NCBI RefSeq assembly: GCF_030812675.1
Contig: NZ_JAUSTE010000001.1
Coordinates: 1 to 64,000, forward strand
Length of the DNA: 64,000 bases
Direction: 5' to 3'
Source of the DNA: Sinomonas atrocyanea
GTDB taxonomy: Bacteria; Actinomycetota; Actinomycetes; Actinomycetales; Micrococcaceae
A program made the position numbers and the translations under genes. Below, one piece after another: positions 36,284 through 45,369 of this stretch. A model generated the notes under the pieces. It had not been told where the DNA came from. It did not search any database and saw only the letters and a list, made by a program, of their open reading frames with translations. Each line of letters starts with the position of its first letter. Position 1 is the first letter of the stretch.

Positions 36284-37534
36284 ATGCCCCGCACCTCCCC
36301 GCGGACGCCGGTGCCCCGCGACGTCTGGGTCCTCGTCGCCGCCGCGTTCGTCATCGCCGTCGGCTTCGGTCTCGTGGCCCCCGTCCTGCCGCAGCTGGCC
36401 ACGAGCTTCGGCGTGGGGGCCACGGCGGCCTCCGTGATCGTGAGCGCGTTCGCGCTCGCCCGGCTCGTCCTCGCGCCCGCGGCCGGGTCCCTGGTCGACC
36501 GGCTCGGCGAACGGCCCGTGTACGTCACGGGCCTGCTCCTCGTCGCCGCCTCCAGCGCGGCGTGCGCGTTCGCCCCCGACTACTGGACGCTGCTGGCCGT
36601 GCGGGGGCTGGGCGGCATCGGGTCCACGATGTTCACGATCTCTGCCTCCGGCCTGATCGTGCGCCTCGCCCCGCCGGATGCGCGGGGGCGGGTCAGCGGC
36701 CTCTACGCCGCCTCGTTCCTCCTCGGCAATATCGCCGGGCCGGTGATCGGCGGGCTCCTGGCGGCCTTCGGCCTGCGCGTGCCGTTCCTCGTCTACGCGG
36801 GGGCGCTCGTGGTCGCCGCAGCCGTGGTCCACACGTTCCTCGGGCGGCGGTCCGCCGCACCCGCCCGCACGGGGGCCGGGGCCCGGCCGCAGCTCCTGCT
36901 CGCGGAGGCCCTCGCCCACGCGCCCTATCGGGCGGCCGTGGGCTCGAACTTCGCCAACGGCTGGGCCGCGCTGGGGATCCGGATGGCCCTCGTGCCCCTG
37001 TTCGCCACAGCGGCCCTCGGTGCCGGGCCCCAGGCAGCCGGGCTCGCCCTGGCCCTGTACGCCGGGGGGACCGCGGCGGCCCTGAGCTTCACCGGGCGGC
37101 TCGTGGACCGCTGGGGCCGGCGTCCCGTGGCCATCGTGGGCCTCGTGGGCACCGCGCTCCCGACGGCGTTCCTCGGCGTGAGCGGCTCCGAGCCGGTGTT
37201 CCTCGCGCTGTCCGTCGCCGCCGGCTTCGGAGCGGGGTTCCTCGGCCCGTCGCTGCAGGCGACGGTGGCGGACACCATCGGCTCCGGCCGCAGCGGCGGG
37301 CGGCCGCTGGCCGTGTTCCAGATGGCCTCCGACGTGGGCAGCATCCTCGGCCCGCTGGCCGCGGGCGCACTCGCGGACGGCCTCGGGTACGGGTGGGCGT
37401 TCGCCGTCTCCGGGGCGTGCCTCCTCGCCGCGGTGCCGCTGTGGGCCACGCGCACGCCGGCCAGCGCGCCAGCGGCCGGGGCCTCGGAGGCAGACCCGGA
37501 GGACCTGGCGGCGGAGCGCCCCGACGCCCCCTGA
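36284..37534 (+). CDS. MFS transporter (DHA1-like efflux)
   Basis: 416-aa membrane protein with about 12 predicted transmembrane segments in two halves. The motif-A loops GSLVDRLGERPVY (after TM2) and GRLVDRWGRRPVA (after TM8) are clear, and a motif-C-like GNIAGPVIGG lies in TM5, as in drug:H+ antiporters. The substrate is unknown. It is divergent from the second amt module; the distance to the GlnR array (~90 nt) leaves open shared control. Followed by a hairpin and the triple 32-nt repeat. Confidence 0.85.
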   Translation: MPRTSPRTPVPRDVWVLVAAAFVIAVGFGLVAPVLPQLATSFGVGATAASVIVSAFALARLVLAPAAGSLVDRLGERPVYVTGLLLVAASSAACAFAPDYWTLLAVRGLGGIGSTMFTISASGLIVRLAPPDARGRVSGLYAASFLLGNIAGPVIGGLLAAFGLRVPFLVYAGALVVAAAVVHTFLGRRSAAPARTGAGARPQLLLAEALAHAPYRAAVGSNFANGWAALGIRMALVPLFATAALGAGPQAAGLALALYAGGTAAALSFTGRLVDRWGRRPVAIVGLVGTALPTAFLGVSGSEPVFLALSVAAGFGAGFLGPSLQATVADTIGSGRSGGRPLAVFQMASDVGSILGPLAAGALADGLGYGWAFAVSGACLLAAVPLWATRTPASAPAAGASEADPEDLAAERPDAP

Positions 37535-37568
37535 GGCTGCCCTGCCGCCTGCCTTCCCGCCCGACGCG

Positions 37569-37607
37569 CGACGGCGCCCGCCCCCGGGAAGGAGGCGGGC
37601 GCCGTCG
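37569..37607. terminator. Bidirectional terminator MFS / ftsY (ACGACGGCG-core family)
   Basis: A perfect 14-bp stem (37569-37582 with 37594-37607) has an 11-nt loop. The arm carries CGACGGCG. It lies between convergent genes. Confidence 0.75.
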
Positions 37608-37634
37608 TGTATCCGCTGCACCTGCCTGTCCGCT

Positions 37635-37711
37635 GTACCCGCAACGCCGCAGAGGCGACGAGATGCGTACCCGGAACGGGAGAACCGCGACGAGATGCGT
37701 ACCGGAAACGG
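37635..37711 (+). repeat. Triple repeat, 32-nt period (intergenic copy)
   Basis: GTACC occurs at 37635, 37667 and 37699, exactly 32 nt apart. Each is followed by a CGNAACG-like run, and the second and third are preceded by GCGACGAGATGC. A homologous three-unit array with the same 32-nt period is inside smc (40880-40949, opposite strand). Lies between the MFS terminator and the ftsY stop. Confidence 0.75.
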
Positions 37712-37744
37712 TGCTGGATGGGCGGGGCGAGTGGGCGGGGAGGG

Positions 37745-38965
37745 TCAGGCGAGGATGGCGTCCACGAAGCCCTCGGCGTCGAACGGCGCGAGGTCGTCCG
37801 GGCCCTCGCCGAGGCCCACGAGCTTGACGGGCACGCCGAGCTGCTTCTGGATCGCGACGACGATGCCGCCCTTCGCGGTGCCGTCGAGCTTGGTCAGCAC
37901 GATCCCGGTGATGTCGACGACCTCGCCGAACACCTTGGCCTGGTTCAGGCCGTTCTGCCCGGTGGTGGCGTCGAGGACGAGGAGGACCTCGTCCACCTCG
38001 GCCTGCTTCTCGATGACGCGCTTGACCTTGCCGAGCTCGTCCATGAGCCCGACCTTGTTCTGCAGCCGCCCGGCGGTGTCGACCATGACGACGTCGACCT
38101 CCTGCTCGATGCCGGCCTTGACCGCCTCGAACGCCACCGACGCGGGGTCTGCCCCCTCGACGTCGGAGGTCACCGTGGGCACGCCGACGCGGGCGCCCCA
38201 CGTGGCCAGCTGCTGGGCCGCGGCGGCCCGGAAGGTGTCCGCGGCGCCCAGCAGGACGTCCTTGTCCTCGGCCACGAGGACGCGGGCGAGCTTGCCCACC
38301 GTGGTGGTCTTGCCCACCCCGTTGACGCCGACCACCAGCACGACGGCGGGCTTGCCGTCGGCGCGGGCGACCTTGAGCGAGCGGTCCATGGAGGGGTCGA
38401 CGAGCTTGACGAGCTCCTCCCGGAGCATGGCCTTGACGTGCTCGGGGCTGCGGGTGCCCATGACCTTCACGCGGTCGCGGAGCGTGTCGACGAGCTCGAG
38501 GCTCGGCTCGGTGCCGATGTCGGCGAGCAGGAGGGTCTCCTCGACCTCGTCCCACACGTTCTCGTCGATGCTGTCGCTCGAGAGCAGGGCGAGCAGTCCC
38601 TTGCCGAAGAGGTTGTTGCTCTTGACGAGCCGCTCGCGCAGGCGCTGGAGCCGGCCGGCCACCGGAGCGGGCGTCTCGGTCGGGACGCGTTCGATGACCG
38701 CCTCGTCGAGGACGTCCTCGGTGGGCGCCGCTCCCTCGGGCTCGGCCGGTGCGGGCAGAGTGCCGACTCCCCCGGGCGGGGCCTCCTCGCCCTCGGAGGT
38801 GCCGGGCCGGGGCGGGGCGATGACCTGGTCGTTGGCGTCTCGGGGGCCGGTGTAGGTGATCTTCTTCCGGCGGCCGCTCACGAGGCCGATGACGACCCCG
38901 GCGACGACGAGGATCACGATCGCGACGATGATGATGACGGGCAGCAGGGCGGAAAGGTCTGTCAC
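37745..38965 (-). CDS. ftsY: Signal recognition particle receptor FtsY
   Basis: 406-aa GTPase receptor for the signal recognition particle. Unlike E. coli FtsY it has an N-terminal transmembrane helix (residues ~5-30) followed by a Pro/Glu-rich linker, the actinobacterial form. The NG domain shows GVNGVGKTTT, DTAGRLQNK, TKLDGTAKGG and GEGPDDL. GTG start with AGGA close upstream. Lies 69 nt downstream of smc, as in many Gram-positives. Confidence 0.96.
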   Translation of the reverse strand: MTDLSALLPVIIIVAIVILVVAGVVIGLVSGRRKKITYTGPRDANDQVIAPPRPGTSEGEEAPPGGVGTLPAPAEPEGAAPTEDVLDEAVIERVPTETPAPVAGRLQRLRERLVKSNNLFGKGLLALLSSDSIDENVWDEVEETLLLADIGTEPSLELVDTLRDRVKVMGTRSPEHVKAMLREELVKLVDPSMDRSLKVARADGKPAVVLVVGVNGVGKTTTVGKLARVLVAEDKDVLLGAADTFRAAAAQQLATWGARVGVPTVTSDVEGADPASVAFEAVKAGIEQEVDVVMVDTAGRLQNKVGLMDELGKVKRVIEKQAEVDEVLLVLDATTGQNGLNQAKVFGEVVDITGIVLTKLDGTAKGGIVVAIQKQLGVPVKLVGLGEGPDDLAPFDAEGFVDAILA

Positions 38966-39034
38966 GGTTCCTAGCTTCTCACAGGGCGGCCCACCGCCTG
39001 TGGCGGCCGCGGCGCCGCCCCGGCGCCCGGGCGC

Positions 39035-42000
39035 CTAGGCCTCGACGCGGTCGAGCTTCTGGCTGATCACCGTCGAGACCCCGTCGCCGCGCATCGAGAC
39101 GCCGTAGAGCGCGTCCGCGACCTCCATGGTGCGCTTCTGGTGCGTGATGACGATGAGCTGGCTCGACTCCCGCAGCTCCTCGAAGATCGTGATGAGCCGG
39201 CCGAGGTTCGTGTCGTCGAGCGCGGCCTCGACCTCGTCCATGACGTAGAAGGGCGACGGGCGGGCCTTGAAGATCGCCACGAGGAGCGCCACGGCGGTGA
39301 GCGAGCGCTCCCCGCCGGAGAGGAGCGAGAGCCGCTTGATCTTCTTGCCCGCGGGGCGCGCCTCGACCTCGATCCCGGTGGTGAGGAGGTCCTCGGGGTC
39401 GGTGAGCACGAGCCGGCCCTCACCGCCGGGGAAGAGCCGGCCGAAGACGCGCTCGAACTGGACCGCGGTGTCGGCGAAGGCCTCGGCGAACACCCGCTGC
39501 ACGCGCTCGTCCACCTCGGCGATGATCTGGAGGAGGTCCTTGCGGCTCTTCTGCAGGTCCTCGAGCTGGGTCGCGAGGAAGCGGTGGCGCTCCTCGAGGG
39601 CCGCGAACTCCTCGAGGGCGAGCGGGTTGACCTTGCCGAGCGCGGCGAGGTCCCGCTCGGCCTTCCTCAGCCGCTTCTCCTGCTCGGCACGGACGAACGG
39701 CACGCCGTCCTGGAGGGGGTTGCCCTCGTCGTCGACCTCCATGCGGAGCGCGGCCCACTTGTCCCCGCCCTCCTCGGGTGGCACCGGGACGGGCCGGTGC
39801 GGGCCGAAGTCGCGCACGAGCTCCTCCGCGGCCATGCCCAGCTCGTCCACGACGCGTTCCTCGAGCGCCTCGAGCCGGAGGCGCTGCTCGGCGCGCGCGA
39901 GCTCGTCACGGTGCACGGCGTCATTGAGGTCGGCGAGTTCGCGGGCGAGCTCGTCGTTGCGGCGGCGCAGGGCGCCGAGGCGCTCGTCCAGCTCGGCGCG
40001 CCGCTCCTCGGCGGCATCACGCTCGCCGGCGGCGCGGTCGACGGCTCCGTCGAGCCGGGACAGGCCCTCGCGGGCGGCGGCCGCGACGGCGCCGGCGCGT
40101 GCGGCCTCGCGGGCGCGGCGCTCGGCCCGGCGGCGGGCCTCCTCGGCGGCGCGCCGCTCCGATTCCGCGGCGCGCTCGAGGGACTGGGCGCGCGCCTCGA
40201 GCGTGCGGTGCTGCTCCTCGGCCGCGCGGAGGGCGAGCCGGGCCTCGAGCTCGCGGGCCCGGGCGGCGGCGGCCTCGGCTTGGAGCCGGTCGCGGTCGGA
40301 GGAATCCGGCTCCTCGGCGTCCGGCGCCTCCTCGGCGAGCTCGAGCCGCTCGGCCGCCGCCTCGAGCGAGACCTGCTCTGCCTCGAGCTGGGTGCGCGCT
40401 GCCTCGAGGGCGGCGCGCTGGCGCTGCTCCTCGGCCTCGGCGCCGCGCAGCTGGGTGCCCAGGGCCGCGAGCTTCTCGGCCACCGCGGCGAAGCGCGCGT
40501 CCGAGTCGTGCAGCGCGGCAAGGGCCGCCTCCGCGCGCCCGCGGGCCTCACGCTCGCGCTCCTGCGCGCCGGCCAGGGCGAAGCCGCACCGCTCGTGCTC
40601 CGCCTGGGCGGCCGCAAGGCGGTCCCGGGCGGCGTCGAGGAGTCCCTGCAGCTCGATCGTCGAGGGAGCTCCGGCAGAGCCGCCGAGCAGTCCCGCGGCG
40701 GTGACCACATCGCCGTCCTGCGTGGCGGCGGCGAGCTGCGGGTGCTCGGCGACGAGCGCGACGGCCGCCTCGAGCGTCGGAACGGCCGCGGCGTCCCGCA
40801 GCAGGCGGAAGACGGCTGCGGCCACGGGCGGCTCAGGCTCGGCGACGTCCGCGAGCCACCGGGCGCCCTGCGGCAGCGCGGGTACGGATCTCGCCCCAGA
40901 TTCCCCGTCTCGGGTACGCATCTCGTCGCCGATCCGCGGTTCCGGGTACGCGGGGCCCTCGGGCGAGCCGACGAGCAGGGCCGCCTGGCCGGCGTCGTCC
41001 GCCTTGAGACCGCCGAGGGCTCCCGCCGCCGCGGCCGTCCCCGCCATCGCGAGGCCCTCGGCGAAGGGCCCGAGGACAGCCGCGACGGCGGCCTCGTACC
41101 CCGGTTCGACGCGGACCAGGTCCGCCACCCGGCCGAGCACCCCGGCGGCGGAGGCTGCGACGGACGCCGTGGCGTCGCGGTCCTTGAAGCCCGTCAGGAG
41201 CGCCTCGATCCGCGCCTCCTGGGCCTGCCGGTCCGCTGCGGCGCGCCGCCGGCGCTCGAGGAGGGACTCGCGCTCCGCCTCTGCCTCCTCGAGCTCTGCG
41301 GCGGCCTCCTCGTAGGCCGTGTCGAGGTCCTCCTCGCCGGCCTCGACCCCGGCGATCTGCGACTCGAGGGCCGTGTACTCGGCGGCCGCGGAGCGCTGCC
41401 GCTCGGCGGCTCCGGCCAGCGTGTCGCGGAGGCGCCCGACCTCGCCCTCGGCGGACTCGACGCGGCTGCGGGCCGCCGCGACCTGGCCCGCGAGCCGGGC
41501 GAGGCCCTCGCGCCGGTCGGCCTGGGCGCGCAGGAGTGCGGTGTGGCGGCGGTCCTCCGCGGAGGCTGCCTCCTCGGCCGCCGCGCGCGCGTCCTCTGCA
41601 TCGGCGAGGGCCTCTACCCGGATCTCGACGCCGTCCGTGACGGCCTCGAGCTCGGTTCGGAGCTGGCGTGCCTGCCGTTCGAGGGCCTCCGGGTCGCGGC
41701 CCCGGACCGGGGGCTCAGAGGACCCCAGCAGGCGCCGGCGCTCGTCCGCGAGCGACGCGAGGGCCCGGAGCCGCTCCCGGCTCTGGGAGAGCCTGTACCA
41801 CGTGTCGCGCGCGGCGTTCACGTGCGGGGTGGCCGCGGCCGCGGACCGCTCGACGTCCGCCTGGGCGCGGCGCCCGGCGTCGAGCTCGCCCTGCGCCGCG
41901 GCGCGCCGGGCGTCGAGCGCCCCCTGGTCCGCCTCCTCCTGCTCCATTGCGGCGCGCAGCGTGGCGATGTCGTCCGCGAGGAGGCGTGCGCGCGCGTCGC

Positions 42001-42667
42001 GGACGTCGGCCTGGATAGTCTGCGCGCGGCGCGCGACCTGCGCCTGCCGGCCCAGCGGGCCGAGCTGCCGCCGCAGCTCCGCGGTGAGGTCGCCGAGCCG
42101 GGAGAGGTTGGCCTGCATTGCCTCGAGCTTGCGGACGGTGCGTTCCTTGCGCCGGCGGTGCTTGAGGATGCCGGCGGCCTCCTCGATGAACCCGCGCCGG
42201 TCCTCGGGGGTCGCGTGCAGGACCCGGTCGAGCTGGCCCTGCCCGACGATCACGTGCATCTCACGCCCGAGCCCCGAGTCTGAGAGGAGCTCCTGGATGT
42301 CGAGCAGCCGGCACTGGCTGCCGTTGATCGCGTACTCGGACCCGCCCGAGCGGAAGAGCGTCCGCGAGATCGTCACCTCGGCGTACTCGATGGGGAGCGC
42401 GCCGTCGGCGTTGTCGATCGTGAGGGAGACGTGCGCCCTGCCCAGCGGGGGGCGCCCTGCCGTGCCGGCGAAGATGACGTCCTCCATCTTGCCGCCGCGC
42501 AGGGTCTTGGCGCCCTGCTCCCCCATGACCCAGGCCAGGGCGTCGACGACGTTCGACTTGCCCGAGCCGTTGGGCCCGACGACGGCCGTCACGCCGGGCT
42601 CGAACTCGAACGTCGTGGCCGAGGCGAACGACTTGAAGCCTCGGATCGTCAGGGTCTTGAGGTGCAA
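39035..42667 (-). CDS. smc: Chromosome partition protein Smc (with repeat-derived hinge insert)
   Basis: 1210-aa ATPase that forms the condensin-like complex with ScpAB. Walker A is GPNGSGKSNVVDALAWVMGE, the signature is LLSGGERSLTA and Walker B YVMDEVEAALDD. Long coiled coils flank a hinge at about residues 500-690. Within the hinge, residues ~573-597 (including GDEMRTRDGESGARSV) are encoded by a copy of the triple 32-nt repeat. The start is TTG 42667 (HLKTLTIRGFKSFA follows); the Shine-Dalgarno is far away. A TGGCACAATG promoter element lies 63 nt upstream, and the gene follows mutM. Confidence 0.96.
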   Translation of the reverse strand: MHLKTLTIRGFKSFASATTFEFEPGVTAVVGPNGSGKSNVVDALAWVMGEQGAKTLRGGKMEDVIFAGTAGRPPLGRAHVSLTIDNADGALPIEYAEVTISRTLFRSGGSEYAINGSQCRLLDIQELLSDSGLGREMHVIVGQGQLDRVLHATPEDRRGFIEEAAGILKHRRRKERTVRKLEAMQANLSRLGDLTAELRRQLGPLGRQAQVARRAQTIQADVRDARARLLADDIATLRAAMEQEEADQGALDARRAAAQGELDAGRRAQADVERSAAAATPHVNAARDTWYRLSQSRERLRALASLADERRRLLGSSEPPVRGRDPEALERQARQLRTELEAVTDGVEIRVEALADAEDARAAAEEAASAEDRRHTALLRAQADRREGLARLAGQVAAARSRVESAEGEVGRLRDTLAGAAERQRSAAAEYTALESQIAGVEAGEEDLDTAYEEAAAELEEAEAERESLLERRRRAAADRQAQEARIEALLTGFKDRDATASVAASAAGVLGRVADLVRVEPGYEAAVAAVLGPFAEGLAMAGTAAAAGALGGLKADDAGQAALLVGSPEGPAYPEPRIGDEMRTRDGESGARSVPALPQGARWLADVAEPEPPVAAAVFRLLRDAAAVPTLEAAVALVAEHPQLAAATQDGDVVTAAGLLGGSAGAPSTIELQGLLDAARDRLAAAQAEHERCGFALAGAQEREREARGRAEAALAALHDSDARFAAVAEKLAALGTQLRGAEAEEQRQRAALEAARTQLEAEQVSLEAAAERLELAEEAPDAEEPDSSDRDRLQAEAAAARARELEARLALRAAEEQHRTLEARAQSLERAAESERRAAEEARRRAERRAREAARAGAVAAAAREGLSRLDGAVDRAAGERDAAEERRAELDERLGALRRRNDELARELADLNDAVHRDELARAEQRLRLEALEERVVDELGMAAEELVRDFGPHRPVPVPPEEGGDKWAALRMEVDDEGNPLQDGVPFVRAEQEKRLRKAERDLAALGKVNPLALEEFAALEERHRFLATQLEDLQKSRKDLLQIIAEVDERVQRVFAEAFADTAVQFERVFGRLFPGGEGRLVLTDPEDLLTTGIEVEARPAGKKIKRLSLLSGGERSLTAVALLVAIFKARPSPFYVMDEVEAALDDTNLGRLITIFEELRESSQLIVITHQKRTMEVADALYGVSMRGDGVSTVISQKLDRVEA
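40880..40949 (-). repeat. Triple repeat, 32-nt period, inside smc
   Basis: On the minus strand GTACCC begins at 40949, 40917 and 40885, exactly 32 nt apart. The first unit ends in GGCGACGAGATGC as in the intergenic copy at 37654-37666. The array keeps the smc frame open and adds roughly 25 residues. Confidence 0.75.
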
Positions 42668-42729
42668 GGGACTGCGGGTCTCCTCTGGGCTGGCCGGGAC
42701 GGCAGTGGCGGGCGGGGGCGGTTGTCCGT

Positions 42730-42739
42730 CATTGTGCCA
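42730..42739 (-). promoter_or_regulatory. Candidate promoter of smc (TGGCACAATG element)
   Basis: The minus strand reads TGGCACAATG, as before rpsP and rplS. Lies in the 94-nt gap between mutM and smc, so smc-ftsY may have its own start of transcription. Confidence 0.45.
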
Positions 42740-42761
42740 CCGGGCACCGACGGAACCGGGC

Positions 42762-43715
42762 CTACCAGCGGGCGTTGCGCGGAACCGGCTGGCAGCGCGT
42801 GCAGCGGTAGGAGGAGCGGTTCATGAACGGTTCCCGGACGATCACGCCGCTCTCCCCCGCCGCCGCGCACCGCCGGCACGCGCGCCCGGCCCGGCCGTAG
42901 GCGTCCAGCGAGCGGGAGAAGTAGCCCGAGGCCCCGTTGACGTTGACGTAGAGCGAGTCGAAGCTGGTGCCGCCGGCCACGAGGGCCCGGCCCATGACGT
43001 CCCGGACGGCGTGCACGAGCCGGTCCGTCTCGGGCCGGCGGAGCGTGTCGGTCGGCCGGGCGTAGTGCAGGCGCGCGCTCCAGAGGGCCTCGTCGGCGTA
43101 GATGTTCCCGATCCCGGACACGAGGCGTTGGTCCAGGAGGGCCCGCTTGATGCCCGTGCGCCGCGCCCGCAGGCGCCGGTGGAACGCCTCGGGGTCGAAC
43201 AGCGGATCGAGCGGGTCGCGCCCGATGTGCGCGGCCTCCCCCGGGATGAGCGCGAGGTCGGAGCCGCCGCGGCCGCCGGGCCCGCCGTCGTGCGTCGCCA
43301 CGAGGGGCACCACGGCGAGGCCGCCGAAGATCCGCTGGTCCACGAAGCGCAGCTCACGGGGCATGCCGGGGACGTCGCTGAGGGTGAGCCGGACCTTGAG
43401 GTGCTTCTCGTCGGGCGCGTCGGGCTCCTCGACGAGCAGCTGGCCGCTCATGCCCAGGTGCGCGAGGAGGGCGGTGTGCGGCGCCGTGCCGGAGTCCGGC
43501 GCGGCGGGGTCCGACAGCGGGAGCCAGAGGTACTTGCCGCGACGGACGGCGTCGACCACCCGGGCTCCCTCGAGCTGGCCGCGGAAGTCCTCGGCGCCGA
43601 GCGCGTGGCGCCGCACCGAGCGGGCGTCCACCACGTCCACCGCCCCGACGGTCCGCCCCGCCACCCAGGAGGCGAGGCCGCGGCGCACCACCTCGACTTC
43701 GGGCAGTTCGGGCAT
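42762..43715 (-). CDS. mutM: Formamidopyrimidine-DNA glycosylase
   Basis: Bifunctional DNA glycosylase/AP lyase that removes 8-oxoguanine and formamidopyrimidines. 317 aa. The catalytic N-terminus [13 protein letters not shown] gives the Pro nucleophile and Glu. The conserved beta-lysine is in RRGKYLWL. The helix-two-turn-helix motif is followed by the zinc finger CRRC...CTRC near the C-terminus. An insertion with Gly/Arg residues ([11 protein letters not shown]) precedes the C-domain. 6 nt after rnc. Confidence 0.95.
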   Translation of the reverse strand: MPELPEVEVVRRGLASWVAGRTVGAVDVVDARSVRRHALGAEDFRGQLEGARVVDAVRRGKYLWLPLSDPAAPDSGTAPHTALLAHLGMSGQLLVEEPDAPDEKHLKVRLTLSDVPGMPRELRFVDQRIFGGLAVVPLVATHDGGPGGRGGSDLALIPGEAAHIGRDPLDPLFDPEAFHRRLRARRTGIKRALLDQRLVSGIGNIYADEALWSARLHYARPTDTLRRPETDRLVHAVRDVMGRALVAGGTSFDSLYVNVNGASGYFSRSLDAYGRAGRACRRCAAAGESGVIVREPFMNRSSYRCTRCQPVPRNARW

Positions 43716-43721
43716 TGCGCC

Positions 43722-44423
43722 TCAGGCCTGCGCGGAGGCGGCGGAATCGGTCCCGAGGACCTTCCAGGCGTTCGCCGCCGACTGCTGCTCGGCTTCCTTC
43801 TTGGAGTTCCCCGTTCCGGTCCCGTACTCGGTGCCGCCGATGAGGAGCGTGGCCGTGTACGTGCGCGCGTGGTCCGGGCCGTCCCCGATTACGGCGTAGT
43901 GGATCGGACCGAGCTGCCGGCTCGCGGCGAGCTCCTGGATGTGGGTCTTCCAGTCGGTCCCCGCCCCGAGCACAGCGGCGTCCGCGAGCAGCGGCTCGAT
44001 GAGGCCGACGACGAAGCGGCGCGCCGGCTCGAGCCCGTTGGAGATGTAGGTCGCCCCGATGAGGGCCTCCATCGTGTCCGCGAGGATCGAGGACTTGTTC
44101 TTCCCGCCGGTGACCTTCTCGCCCTGACCCAGGTAGATGAACTCCCCCACGCCGAGGCGCCGGGCAATCGAGGCGAGGGCACGGGTGCTCACGACGGCGG
44201 CACGCCGCTTCGCGAGGTCGCCCTCGCTCAGGTCGGGGTACTCCCTGTAGAGGTGCTCCGTGACGGAGAAGCCGAGGACCGAGTCGCCGAGGAACTCGAG
44301 GCGCTCGTTGGTCGGAATGCCGCCGTTCTCGTACGCGAACGAACGGTGTGTGAGGGCAAGACGAAGCGTCTCGGCGTCGATGTCGACGCCGAGACGCTTC
44401 AAAAGCTCGTCATGAGGGCTCAT
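43722..44423 (-). CDS. rnc: Ribonuclease III
   Basis: Double-strand RNA endonuclease that processes rRNA precursors. 233 aa. The signature NERLEFLGDSVLG with its acidic residues, and the second metal site DTMEALIGA, are present, followed by the dsRNA-binding domain (residues ~160-225) containing GTGTGNSKKEAEQQSA. Lies in DUF177-rpmF-rnc-mutM, a common actinobacterial order. Confidence 0.95.
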   Translation of the reverse strand: MSPHDELLKRLGVDIDAETLRLALTHRSFAYENGGIPTNERLEFLGDSVLGFSVTEHLYREYPDLSEGDLAKRRAAVVSTRALASIARRLGVGEFIYLGQGEKVTGGKNKSSILADTMEALIGATYISNGLEPARRFVVGLIEPLLADAAVLGAGTDWKTHIQELAASRQLGPIHYAVIGDGPDHARTYTATLLIGGTEYGTGTGNSKKEAEQQSAANAWKVLGTDSAASAQA

Positions 44424-44441
44424 GCGCGAGATTCCGCCGGA

Positions 44442-44645
44442 TCAGACGTCGGCGACCTTGCGGCCCTTGTACTCGAGGAACAGCTCGGTCCCGGCCGAGT
44501 CGGTGACGACCTTGGCCTGGTGGGGGAGGCTGTACGTCACGCGGCCGTTCTCAACGGTCTTGACCAGCGTGGGGACGGAGGCCTTCCACTGCGAGCGGCG
44601 GGCGCGGGTATTCGAGCGAGACATCTTCCGCTTGGGAACAGCCAC
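44442..44645 (-). CDS. rpmF: 50S ribosomal protein L32
   Basis: 67-aa ribosomal protein beginning [20 protein letters not shown], typical for L32. The zinc-binding cysteines present in some L32 proteins are absent, so this is the cysteine-free (C-) form. Located between DUF177 and rnc in the usual order. Confidence 0.96.
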   Translation of the reverse strand: MAVPKRKMSRSNTRARRSQWKASVPTLVKTVENGRVTYSLPHQAKVVTDSAGTELFLEYKGRKVADV

Positions 44646-44676
44646 GGCTAACTCATTTCTCTCTTAGTGCCAACAC

Positions 44677-45204
44677 TTACTCATCGTCGTGCCGGTCTGG
44701 CTTCGCCAGATCTGCCAAGGCAGCCCACCGGGGGTCGACGACCTCATGGTGGTGCCCCGGCTCGTCCGCGAGACGCACTCCGCATTCGGAGCACAGGCCC
44801 TCGCAGTCTTCCCGGCACACCGGCTGGAACGGCAGCAGCGGTACCACTGCGTCCCGCAACACCGGCTCAAGATCGATGGAATCGTGCTCGACTCGACGTT
44901 GCTCTTCATCGTCTTCTCCGTCCGAGAGCCCAAGGGCCTCGAAGAAGAAAAGCTCTTGCACCTCGGCGTCGAGTCCGTACTCGATGGGATCCAGGCAGCG
45001 GCCGCACTCGCCCGTTACCGTGACGTGCGCGGTCCCCGAGACCAGGATCCCCTCGTGCACTGACTCGAAGGTCAGGTCCAGGTCCACGGGGGATCCTTCC
45101 CTGACGCCGATGAGCGCCACGCCGAGTTCACCCGGCGCGGGTACATGCTCCTCAAGGGTCCGCATACTCCCCGGGCTGCGCCCGAGGTCCTTGACGTCGA
45201 ACAT
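44677..45204 (-). CDS. YceD/DUF177 family protein
   Basis: 175-aa protein of the DUF177 (YceD) family, usually encoded just before rpmF and implicated in 23S rRNA biogenesis. Two cysteine motifs are visible: GECGRCLDPI and CREDCEGLCSECG, which could bind zinc. An acidic stretch lies between them. ATG 45204 is used (an adjacent TTG at 45207 is in frame); Shine-Dalgarno is weak. A good promoter lies 60 nt upstream, so this is the first gene of DUF177-rpmF-rnc-mutM. Confidence 0.9.
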   Translation of the reverse strand: MFDVKDLGRSPGSMRTLEEHVPAPGELGVALIGVREGSPVDLDLTFESVHEGILVSGTAHVTVTGECGRCLDPIEYGLDAEVQELFFFEALGLSDGEDDEEQRRVEHDSIDLEPVLRDAVVPLLPFQPVCREDCEGLCSECGVRLADEPGHHHEVVDPRWAALADLAKPDRHDDE

Positions 45205-45263
45205 CAAAGGCGAACGTGCTTCCCGCTTAATGAGAACTCCTGTAGAACATAGACCGACACACT

Positions 45264-45292
45264 ATCCTAGCCGCTGCGGCATCGAGGCCCAA
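45264..45292 (-). promoter_or_regulatory. Promoter of DUF177-rpmF-rnc operon, TTGGGC-17-TAGGAT
   Basis: On the minus strand TTGGGC (45287-45292) and TAGGAT (45264-45269) are separated by exactly 17 nt. Predicted start of transcription is about 45257, with a ~53-nt leader before DUF177. Confidence 0.65.
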
Positions 45293-45369
45293 AACGAGCA
45301 GTGCCGCCGCGCACCGGGACAGTGTCCAGCGTGCGGTGCCCGTTCATTCTAGCCGCTCCCGCGGCATCC

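Noticed and set aside
37635-37711. CRISPR array
   Set aside because: Only three units with a 32-nt total period and no unique spacers of constant length; no cas genes; the second copy lies within a coding gene.
45317-45327. GGACAGTGTCC palindrome after coaD as an operator
   Set aside because: It is nested in a weak GCACCG/CGGTGC hairpin at the coaD 3' end and is more simply part of a terminator; evidence is too thin for a feature.
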